From Bin87 sp964502995 (lineage in GTDB: Bacteria > Chloroflexota > Dehalococcoidia > Lucifugimonadales > UBA3495): DNA of 64,000 nt. The DNA is taken from NCBI GenBank assembly GCA_964502995.1, contig CAZCZB010000001.1, positions 1-64,000 on the forward strand, written 5' to 3'. Shown here in pieces: positions 58,178 through 64,000 of this stretch. Numbering within the stretch: position 1 is the stretch's first letter; every line of letters starts with the position of its first letter. Below the pieces are notes generated by a model that saw only the letters and a list, made by a program, of their open reading frames with translations, did no database searches and was not told the origin of the DNA. A program made the translations under genes and the position numbers.

Positions 58178-59455
58178 CTATTCCAAACCTGGCCTAATCT
58201 GCGTTATCTGACCTAATCTCTCGATTGGCGATCCACAGGCAGGCACAGTGTTGGTTGACGCTTCACCGACCACCGCCGGCGTAGCCGGACTTACACAGTC
58301 TCCACGTCCTGACACCGGGAAGCTCGAACCCGGCCATTGTTCCAAATTCAGCGCGGCGTTCGCGTCACGCTCGACCAGCGCACCACATCCGCCGCAATAC
58401 CACTGCCGATCAGAGAGCGTCATCTCTGCGTTGTGCCATCCGCAGTGAGCGCACAGCCTGGACGAAGGGAACCATCGATCCGCCTTCTCAAAGTGGGCGC
58501 CGTACCAGGCGCACTTGTACTCCAGTTTGACCAGGAACCCGGCCATCCCAGCATCGGCGATGGCCCGCGCCAGTCGCCGGTTCCGCATCATGCCAGCCAC
58601 GTTCAGCGTCTCCACCACCACCCGGCCCGCCGACTTGGCTATCGCCGTCGTCGCCTTGTGGTGGTTGTCATTCCGAACGTTGACTATCCTGGCGTGCAGC
58701 CGCCGTCGTTTCGCGTACAGACACTCGCGCCGGTTGGAGCGATTGCTCTTGCCGTGGACGTTCCGGCTGCGGGCGATGGCTTTGTCAAGCCGGCGCAACT
58801 GCTTGAGGCCGCTGGCCAGCGCCTTTGGATTGGCCACCCTGGTACCGTCCGAGCACTCGGCCATCGTACCAACGCCGACATCGACACCGGTGGTCCGTCC
58901 ATCCTTGACCGGCGGCGGTTGTTCACCGTCCTCGATGCAGAACGCGGCGAACCACGTCCCCGCCGTGCGATTGATCGTTACCTCGCGGATCGAGCCGGGA
59001 AAGCGCAGAGCCTCCACCATGTCCACCCGGCCTATCTTCGGGAGGACCACCGCCTTGCCGTCCACGCGCACGGTGTCGGGACCGTTGTCGGCTCGGAATC
59101 CTTGTTCGTGCCGCCGCCGCTTGAAACGCGGGAACCCAACGCGCCGTCCTGGGCGCTGGCCAGCCTTCACCGCCTTGCGGTACGCCCCCCAACCCGCCGC
59201 GGCCTGGCCGAAGTCGATGATGGCGTATTTCGCAGCGTTCTGAGACAGCGGCGCGGACCATGGGGCGATCATCCCCTTGACCTTGTTCCAACGCGGCCGC
59301 AACGTGCGCTCGGACAGCCACTCGCCAACGTCCAGTCCAGCCTTGAACTCGCCCACCGCCCAGTTGTAGGCGAACCTGGCATAGCCGGCGTGCTGAGCCA
59401 GGACGGACTCCTGCTCCCGCGTAGGCTTCAACGCTATCCGGTGTGCTCGCTTCAT
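58178..59455 (-). CDS. tnpB: TnpB RNA-guided nuclease (IS607/IS605 family)
   Basis: 425 residues. RuvC-type residues all visible: Asp192 in GVDVGVGTMA, Glu282 in VVVETLNV, Asp364 in VERDANAALNLE. Zinc finger CAHC (335-338) and CGGC (354-357). N-terminal basic WED-like region and KRRRHEQGFRADNG. Appears complete and active. A guide (omega) RNA is expected to overlap the 3' end of the gene and the element end near 58,180. Confidence 0.92.
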   Translation of the reverse strand: MKRAHRIALKPTREQESVLAQHAGYARFAYNWAVGEFKAGLDVGEWLSERTLRPRWNKVKGMIAPWSAPLSQNAAKYAIIDFGQAAAGWGAYRKAVKAGQRPGRRVGFPRFKRRRHEQGFRADNGPDTVRVDGKAVVLPKIGRVDMVEALRFPGSIREVTINRTAGTWFAAFCIEDGEQPPPVKDGRTTGVDVGVGTMAECSDGTRVANPKALASGLKQLRRLDKAIARSRNVHGKSNRSNRRECLYAKRRRLHARIVNVRNDNHHKATTAIAKSAGRVVVETLNVAGMMRNRRLARAIADAGMAGFLVKLEYKCAWYGAHFEKADRWFPSSRLCAHCGWHNAEMTLSDRQWYCGGCGALVERDANAALNLEQWPGSSFPVSGRGDCVSPATPAVVGEASTNTVPACGSPIERLGQITQIRPGLE

Positions 59456-59458
59456 GGC

Positions 59459-60115
59459 CTATCCGATCAGCGACAGTTGCCGCGCCGTCTCCACCACAGT
59501 CTGATCTCCATCGTTGGCCAGCGCGTCCAGCAGTTTCTTGCTCTTGTGGCTGCGACTGCCGTACAACTTCGCCGAAAACACGGTGATGATCTCCAGCACG
59601 TCCTGCGCCAACTCTTCCTCAAAACTCGGCTGCTCGCCTTGATGGATGATGACGATCTCGATACCTTGCAGCTCGCACAACGTGAACACCAGTTCAGCGC
59701 CGAACCGCAACAGCCGGTCCTTGTGCGTGATTACCAGCCGCTCCGTCCGCCGGCGCAGGATCAACTCCAGCAACTCCTGGAGTCCTTTCTTGCGGTAGTT
59801 CATACCGCTGCCGAGGTCGCGGATCACCTGGGTGCGCCATCCTTTCGTCGCGCAGTAGGCCTCTAGCGCGGCGTGCTGGCGATCCAGATCCGCCTTCTGG
59901 TCCGGGCTGGATACTCGCGAATAGCAAATGGTCAGCGGTTCCGCCGGGTCGCTCCGGTAGCCGAGCAGGTCCGCGACGGCGTAGTAGCGAGTGCCGCCCT
60001 GCGTTTTGCGCGTCGGCATCAATTCGCCGGTGGACTCCCACTTCCGCAACTGTCCCGGTGTGGTCCCGAGCATTCTCGCCGCTTCGCCTATCTTGACCAG
60101 TCTGGCATCGTTCAT
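59459..60115 (-). CDS. tnpA: IS607 TnpA serine recombinase
   Basis: 218 residues. MerR-like HTH (VKIGEAARMLGTTPGQLRKWESTGEL) followed by a serine recombinase: ICYSRVSSPDQKADLDRQ with the catalytic Ser, DLGSGMNYRKKGLQELL and HKDRLLRFG. Start of tnpB lies three bases after the tnpA stop. Confidence 0.9.
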   Translation of the reverse strand: MNDARLVKIGEAARMLGTTPGQLRKWESTGELMPTRKTQGGTRYYAVADLLGYRSDPAEPLTICYSRVSSPDQKADLDRQHAALEAYCATKGWRTQVIRDLGSGMNYRKKGLQELLELILRRRTERLVITHKDRLLRFGAELVFTLCELQGIEIVIIHQGEQPSFEEELAQDVLEIITVFSAKLYGSRSHKSKKLLDALANDGDQTVVETARQLSLIG

Positions 60116-60151
60116 TAGACCATATTAGCATCGATTAGGTGAGATTTTGGC

Positions 60152-60910
60152 TTACAGTTTCAAACCCCGTAGTTTCTTCAACCGGGCCAACCGGTCTTTC
60201 TGGCGCTTGATGTTGCCGCCGAGGTTCTGCAGGACATAAGGCGGGAACGTCTTGCGGCCGTGATTGGCGGCGGCGAATTGGAGATCCCTCGTTTCCTTCT
60301 CGGTCAACCCCAGGCTGTCCAGGGGTTCGCCCTTGCGGATGCGCCGGTTCAGGTCCTTGATCCTTTCCCGCTGCTCTTCCAGCATGGCGATGCGCTCGGT
60401 CAGCGCTTCGATCACGTCGGGGTCATCGTCGTAGATGGACTGGTCCAGCTGTCGCCGGATTCCCTCGGCCGCCTGCTGGTGGCGGTCCGCCATTCGGTGA
60501 TGCTCAATTCCTTCAAACGCCTTCCGCTCCGAGGTTCCCAGCGCTTTCCGGTGGGCGCGCTCCGAGTGGTGTCCCACCAGGATGGGCTGGCCCAGCGGGA
60601 TTCCCTCCACGGCCTGGCGGCTGGCTTCCCATGCCGCCTCTCCCTTCCGTTCTCGGCTGTCGGCCCACTCCTCCCGCCGCTCGGCCCGCCGATCCAATCG
60701 GTCGCGGGTCGCTCCCGACGCCGGCTCCGTTTGATCGGTGGACCATACGCCGGCGATGACCTCCTCGACCAGTACGGCAGTCCAGGTCTTGCCCTTGCGG
60801 GTCGTAACCTGGACCGTCTCACCGGTCACTCCACCGGGGCCTACCAGCACTCCCCAACCTAGTCCGCCGGGCAGTTTGCGCGGCGTTGCGTTCTTCAATT
60901 CGTTGGACAT
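60152..60910 (-). CDS. DUF3560-like protein
   Basis: 252 residues from the ATG at 60910 with AAGGAGG. Central RAERREEWADSRERKGEAAWEASRQAVEGIPLGQPILVGHHSERAHRKAL is the DUF3560 signature; C-terminus has coiled coil (IAMLEEQRERIKDLNRRI) and basic end. Found on plasmids and phages; role unknown. Confidence 0.75.
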   Translation of the reverse strand: MSNELKNATPRKLPGGLGWGVLVGPGGVTGETVQVTTRKGKTWTAVLVEEVIAGVWSTDQTEPASGATRDRLDRRAERREEWADSRERKGEAAWEASRQAVEGIPLGQPILVGHHSERAHRKALGTSERKAFEGIEHHRMADRHQQAAEGIRRQLDQSIYDDDPDVIEALTERIAMLEEQRERIKDLNRRIRKGEPLDSLGLTEKETRDLQFAAANHGRKTFPPYVLQNLGGNIKRQKDRLARLKKLRGLKL

Positions 60911-60933
60911 TCTATCCTCCTTTCCAATTCCCG

Positions 60934-61524
60934 CTACACGATTCGCCAGAAAACCTGGGCGATGGTCTCGTCTTCCCGTTGCTGGTGGATCAGGTGGTTT
61001 GCCAGGTGATCTACCCAATGGACGCCGAACCGGTCTCGTCGGGGATCGCCTGTGGCGTTGTCGATGACGCAGTGCTCATAGATCCACTGCAACGCATCGG
61101 CCAACCTTTCCTCGTGGTTCGACCGGCTCCGGTGACAGAAAACGAAGTCGGCGCCGAACTTCACCAGTTTCACCTCCTCGGGCATCAGGTCAATCAGCAT
61201 CCTGTTGTCCTCGCCCTGGTGGTGCCCCATGCTGCCCTCGGTACCGGGATCGAAATGCACCAGCACCGTACCGTCGGGCTTCAGGTAGTGGGTGCGGTAA
61301 TAGGCCAGGTCAATTGACCCGTCGAACCCGCCGCCCTCGTACTGCCTGACGACGGCTTCGACCGCGGATTCCAGGGGGCCGTCCTCCCATCTGACGTTGA
61401 TGCTGCCACCGCCGGCGTACCTCTCGGACCGGACACTGAACTTCCGGCCTGGAAAGGCTGACTTCAATCGCTGGCGGACGAGCTTGGCCGTCTCCGCCGG
61501 ATTCAGGTAGGTGTAGTCAGACAT
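60934..61524 (-). CDS. LPD29-like protein
   Basis: 196 residues. YLNPAETAKLVRQRLKSAFPGRKFSVRSERYAGGGSINVRWEDGP, with VVRQYEGGGFDGSIDL, is like the LPD29 domain of large polyvalent phage proteins, which also occurs alone. Function unknown, often near DUF3560. GGAGG precedes the ATG. Confidence 0.7.
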   Translation of the reverse strand: MSDYTYLNPAETAKLVRQRLKSAFPGRKFSVRSERYAGGGSINVRWEDGPLESAVEAVVRQYEGGGFDGSIDLAYYRTHYLKPDGTVLVHFDPGTEGSMGHHQGEDNRMLIDLMPEEVKLVKFGADFVFCHRSRSNHEERLADALQWIYEHCVIDNATGDPRRDRFGVHWVDHLANHLIHQQREDETIAQVFWRIV

Positions 61525-61541
61525 CGTGGTCTTGCCTCCTT

Positions 61542-61736
61542 CTACTCACAGGGTTGCCGTCGCGCGCTGGCGGTGGAAAAGTAGTACCGCCGGCAGACGT
61601 AGCATTGGCGTCCGCCCAACTTGTCGGGCGGCGCCAGTCGGTGCTGCCGTCCGGAGACACACGCCCGGCAGGGGCAATGGTCGCCGTGCTCTCACCAAGG
61701 GCCCAGCAACGTTGGCATTGGTATCTGCCCTTCCAT
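61542..61736 (-). pseudogene. Possible frameshifted Cys-rich zinc-ribbon gene
   Basis: One frame gives HCPCRACVSG...CYVCRRYYFS...CE to a stop at 61542; just upstream, another frame gives WKGRYQCQRCWALGE. Dropping two bases near 61675 would join them as YQCQRCWALGEHGDHCPCRAC, a likely multi-finger protein. As it stands a TGA interrupts. Could be a sequencing error, a relic or chance. Confidence 0.3.
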
Positions 61737-61739
61737 CGC

Positions 61740-62033
61740 TCAGGCTATCCTGGCGGTTGCCCGTTCGTAGTCGCGGCTTCGCCGCAGGATCCGGTAGATG
61801 GAGCGATCAGTAACCTGAAACCGTACCGCCGCTTCCCTGGTCGTCAGGCCCTCATTCCTGATAATCGCCGCAACGATCAGGTCGCGCTCCCGGCGTTGCT
61901 GCAACCGGTAATCAGCCAGCGCGTCGGGATTGTCGTAGAGACATTCCGGCAACGGGCAATTCAGGCACGAGGGGAAATACTTGCAGCCGGTGTCCTTGTA
62001 ATAGTCCGGCCAGTGATTTTCCATCTGATCCAT
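61740..62033 (-). CDS. Cys-rich HTH regulator, 97 aa
   Basis: ATG at 62033. CKYFPSCLNCPLPECLYD is a four-Cys metal-binding motif, then a helix-turn-helix (GLTTREAAVRFQVTDRSIYRILRRSRDYE). Possible metal- or redox-sensing regulator of the early operon. Confidence 0.65.
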   Translation of the reverse strand: MDQMENHWPDYYKDTGCKYFPSCLNCPLPECLYDNPDALADYRLQQRRERDLIVAAIIRNEGLTTREAAVRFQVTDRSIYRILRRSRDYERATARIA

Positions 62034-62112
62034 GTCCTTGTTCCTCTGACCTGCCTTGTTCAACGCCGGGCGGTCAACCCCGGTCGGACGCCCCGTGTCC
62101 GGGGCGTTTCGG

Positions 62113-62286
62113 CTATCCCTCGGCAACCGTTACTTCGATGGCCTTGGGAGCGCCGCCGGGGAACGCGGACTTGCTGATGTACACCGTGCTGACGGCGGCG
62201 TTTTCGTCCACTGCGGCGTACCGGTAGGTGCCCTTGGTCTCCTTGTCCTGTTCCATTCGAATGCTGATTGGTGTAATCTTTGCCAT
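62113..62286 (-). CDS. Small beta protein, 57 aa
   Basis: ATG at 62286 with AAGGAGG. MAKITPISIRMEQDKETKGTY... VDENAAVSTVYISKSAFPGGAPKAIEVTV is a short all-beta protein of a kind common beside phage sliding clamps and replication genes. Unknown role. Confidence 0.65.
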   Translation of the reverse strand: MAKITPISIRMEQDKETKGTYRYAAVDENAAVSTVYISKSAFPGGAPKAIEVTVAEG

Positions 62287-62343
62287 GGTTCTTCCTCCTT
62301 GGCAGGTGAATCTGGGGGCCGGACATTCCGGCCCCCGTGGTGG

Positions 62344-63609
62344 CTACCACTGGACGTACATGGGCATTACCACGTACTTGAAGGTTTCATCGTCTGGGAG
62401 GGTCCAAAGGCCGGGGCTGCTGGGATTGTTTGCCGACAGGACCAACGGCCCCTCAACGACCTTGAGCAATTCGGACACGTACTTCGAGTTGAAGGCGATG
62501 CGGCCGAGATTTTCGTCCTCACCATCCAGTCCCATGACTTCGGCGCACTGGGCCTCCCGCTTGGCGTAGCCGACATCCTCGGTCCTGGCCGACACCCGGA
62601 TGATTCCCGCCATCGCCGGCCCGTCTTCAGTGCGTTCTTCCTCGGGGATGGCCGTCTGCTCCGTCCAGAAGCGGATGATGTTGCTACCGTCCACCGCGTA
62701 CACTGCGGCGCTTTCCACGGCGCCCTTCAAGACTTTGGCGTCGGTCTGCACCTGCCACGTCGGGCTGTCGGGAATCAGGGGCTCATAGTTGGGAAATTCG
62801 CTGGCGATCATCTGGGTCAGCACCAGATAGCTGCCGACCTCGAACTGGGCCTTGCTGTTGTCACGGTCGATGTTCAACCGCACCGGGTCTTCGGTGGACT
62901 TGAGCAGTTTCTCCATCGCCGTGAAGGTGCGGGCCGGAATCACCACCTGTAGCGGATCCTCCATCGGCTCGGCCTCCGGTGCAATCTCCCCCGTCTGGCA
63001 GGCCGCCTCAATCAGGTTGCCCCGCTGGCAGGCCAACCGGAAACCGTCGGCTGCGGCCAGCTCGTAACCGTTGTCGTCGAGCTTGAGGCAAATGCCAGTC
63101 AACACCGGCCTGGACTCGTCCTTCGCCGCCGCCAGTTGCACCCGCCGGATGTTCCCGGCCAGCTCGTCAGGGTCGAAGAGAACCGCCACGGGTTGGTTGA
63201 ACTCCGTCTCTATCGTCGGCGGGAAGTCCGCAACAGCAACGCCGTTGAACGTGGCCTCGGTGTCGTTGACGCCAGACCGGATGGTCAGAACCAGGTTGCT
63301 GCCGCCGATGCCCGGCTCGGCTTCCTCATCGACGGGGCCGACCTCAAGGTCCAGACGGTCGGAGGCGAGGGTGCGGACGAAATCGTTCAGCATCTTGTGG
63401 CTGACGCAGATCCCGCCCTCATCTTCCACCATCGCTCCGACCCAGGTGCTGAACCCCTTCTCAAGGTCAGTGGTATCCACCCGAAGCATTCCACGGTCGG
63501 TGGTCAGTCTCACCATCTTGCAGACGGGGATGCCATCCCCGCTGGCGGTGAACGGCTTGGCCGCCGCCAGCGCCCTGGTGAAGTTTTCCTGTAACAACGA
63601 GACTCTCAT
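62344..63609 (-). CDS. dnaN: DNA polymerase III beta sliding clamp, phage copy
   Basis: 421 residues. Three clamp-type repeats: VSLLQENFTRALAAAKPF..., then VLFDPDELAGNIRRVQLAAAKDESRPVLTGICLKL...LAAADGFRLA, and a third ending VVMPMYV, the typical clamp C-terminus. Somewhat longer than bacterial DnaN. Second gene of early operon 2, directly 3' of ribozyme A. Indicates that the phage shapes its own replication or late transcription. Confidence 0.93.
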   Translation of the reverse strand: MRVSLLQENFTRALAAAKPFTASGDGIPVCKMVRLTTDRGMLRVDTTDLEKGFSTWVGAMVEDEGGICVSHKMLNDFVRTLASDRLDLEVGPVDEEAEPGIGGSNLVLTIRSGVNDTEATFNGVAVADFPPTIETEFNQPVAVLFDPDELAGNIRRVQLAAAKDESRPVLTGICLKLDDNGYELAAADGFRLACQRGNLIEAACQTGEIAPEAEPMEDPLQVVIPARTFTAMEKLLKSTEDPVRLNIDRDNSKAQFEVGSYLVLTQMIASEFPNYEPLIPDSPTWQVQTDAKVLKGAVESAAVYAVDGSNIIRFWTEQTAIPEEERTEDGPAMAGIIRVSARTEDVGYAKREAQCAEVMGLDGEDENLGRIAFNSKYVSELLKVVEGPLVLSANNPSSPGLWTLPDDETFKYVVMPMYVQW

Positions 63610-63622
63610 GGTCTTCTCCTTT

Positions 63623-63644
63623 GCGGGTAGTGTAGGTATCCCGC
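63623..63644 (-). promoter_or_regulatory. Post-cleavage leader hairpin A
   Basis: GCGGG of ribozyme A pairs with CCCGC 12 nt on; loop AUACCUACACUA; AAAGGAG follows, 14 bases before the dnaN ATG. Confidence 0.7.
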
Positions 63645-63695
63645 GACGGCCCGGAGGCCGGGCCGTTTCGCCGTCGCTACGGCTCGTCAGGCGAG
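63640..63695 (-). ncRNA. Type I hammerhead ribozyme A (before dnaN)
   Basis: Minus strand: stem I CUCGC / GCGGG (one U-G), CUGACGA, stem II GCCGU-AGCG-ACGGC, GAAA, stem III GGCCCGG-CCU-CCGGGCC closed by C-G, GUC. Cut expected after 63645. CUGACGA fits the CUGANGA consensus; this change from ribozymes B and C falls on the free position. Confidence 0.9.
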
Positions 63696-63703
63696 CTGGG
63701 CGT

Positions 63704-63955
63704 CTAGTTCTCGGTCGTCTTCAAGGTGCCGTCGGCGTTGAGTTCCTCGGCAAAAACGTGGCCAGCGCTGAAAGACTCCCAAGTCCGTGGAACTGTCATC
63801 GGGGGAAGTGGCACGTCGTTATGCAGGGTTGCGGGGCAGTAGCGGCAGATCATGTCAATGGGGTCGCCGTTGCGGTCGCGGGGAGAATCGGGCGCGGCGG
63901 TGAAGGAATGCCGACCCCTTTCCTCAAAGTATTCGCAGATGATGGTGGCGTCCAT
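63704..63955 (-). CDS. Hypothetical early protein, 83 aa
   Basis: First gene of early operon 2, with the 38-nt leader and AAGGAG upstream. MDATIICEYFEERGRHSF..., MICRYCPATLH: a CxxC and one more Cys, possibly zinc-binding; C-terminus acidic. Stop lies eight bases before ribozyme A. Position equals that of the 69-aa gene in operon 1. Confidence 0.65.
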   Translation of the reverse strand: MDATIICEYFEERGRHSFTAAPDSPRDRNGDPIDMICRYCPATLHNDVPLPPMTVPRTWESFSAGHVFAEELNADGTLKTTEN

Positions 63956-64000
63956 GTTCCTACTCCTTGCCTTGTGAACTAGCGTTCTGATACGATAACG

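Larger units (their letters stand above)
58178..60115 (-). mobile_element. IS607-type insertion element (limits approximate)
   Basis: tnpA (serine recombinase) and tnpB adjacent and in one direction. Both ends carry ACCTAATC-like words in opposite orientation (58210-58220 and 60135-60145). IS607 elements lack clear inverted repeats and target duplications, so exact ends are not fixed. Confidence 0.8.
7517..64000. mobile_element. Tailed-phage prophage, left part (right end outside window)
   Basis: Begins at the 3' end of tRNA-Leu(UAA) and includes large and small terminase, portal, prohead protease, major capsid, connectors, tape measure, tail tube, fibres, a phage sliding clamp and ParB/RadC-like early genes. 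Almost all genes from 9 to 64 kb are on the minus strand. The long tape measure and a G/GT frameshift pair indicate a long-tailed virus; no sheath protein was seen, so a siphovirus is likely. No phage integrase is in the window; IS607 TnpA is the only site-specific recombinase. Whether the prophage is intact cannot be judged, and one early gene is broken by a transposon. Confidence 0.88.

Noticed and set aside
59459..60115. Serine recombinase as phage integrase
   Set aside because: The N-terminal MerR-like HTH and adjacent tnpB mark it as IS607 TnpA.
62080..62125. Fourth hammerhead-like site (GAAAC, stem, GUC) after the small beta gene
   Set aside because: A stem III and GUC are present and stem I could pair, but CUGANGA and stem II are missing, so it is not called a ribozyme.
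62060..62350. Longer minus-strand frame over the small beta protein
   Set aside because: The frame from 62286 to 62113 has AAGGAGG and a sensible protein; the longer one is a His/Arg/Gln-rich shadow.

Overview
The window joins a short stretch of bacterial chromosome (1 to about 7,516) to the left part of a large integrated tailed phage (about 7,517 to beyond 64,000; its far end and any phage integrase lie outside). The host is GC-rich. An HspR-controlled hspR-grpE-dnaK operon with a matching inverted-repeat operator, and a selenocysteine-containing SelD with a SECIS-like hairpin, show a selenocysteine-using bacterium. A Chloroflexota (Dehalococcoidia-like) host is my best guess from gene content, but it is inference only.

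Host part: an acyl-CoA dehydrogenase C-terminus, selD, a molybdopterin oxidoreductase, a small zinc-ribbon protein, hspR-grpE-dnaK, a short unknown protein, then tRNA-Leu(GAG), tRNA-Cys(GCA) and tRNA-Leu(UAA). The last tRNA is the probable attachment site. Three small plus-strand genes follow (7,675-8,948) at the left edge of the prophage.

Late phage genes fill 9.0-46.9 kb on the minus strand and read right to left: RarA-C-like protein, ParB-like protein, glycosyltransferase, small and large terminase, a block of small genes with a mini-CRISPR, portal-MuF, gp10-like, Com-like zinc finger, tape measure, tail-tip and fibre proteins, prohead protease with a built-in XRE helix-turn-helix, major capsid, connectors, a 1,986-residue fibre, an aerolysin-like protein, membrane/holin-like proteins, SNase-like protein, tail terminator, tail tube, and a G/GT chaperone pair with a -1 frameshift site. 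The tail tube and chaperone block lies about 24 kb from the tape measure, which is unusual.

Early phage genes fill 47-64 kb, also on the minus strand. Two operons begin with the same 38-nt leader. In them three type I hammerhead ribozymes lie between genes. Just 3' of each cleavage site is a hairpin whose loop carries CCUACAC, followed by a Shine-Dalgarno sequence. In two cases the UGA stop codon of the upstream gene lies inside the ribozyme core. The hairpin also occurs without a ribozyme, for example before parB and radC. These operons encode a sliding clamp, RadC-like, ParB, a PIG-L deacetylase and several small zinc-binding proteins.

Three mobile elements have entered the early region. 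A 4,925-bp transposon with 20-bp perfect terminal repeats and an 8-bp target duplication carries a single-chain restriction-modification protein and a DDE transposase; it splits a phage gene that lies between two ribozymes. An 826-bp element with 25-bp terminal repeats and an 8-bp duplication carries a pentapeptide-repeat gene and a small zinc-ribbon gene but no transposase. An IS607-type tnpA-tnpB element sits near 58-60 kb.
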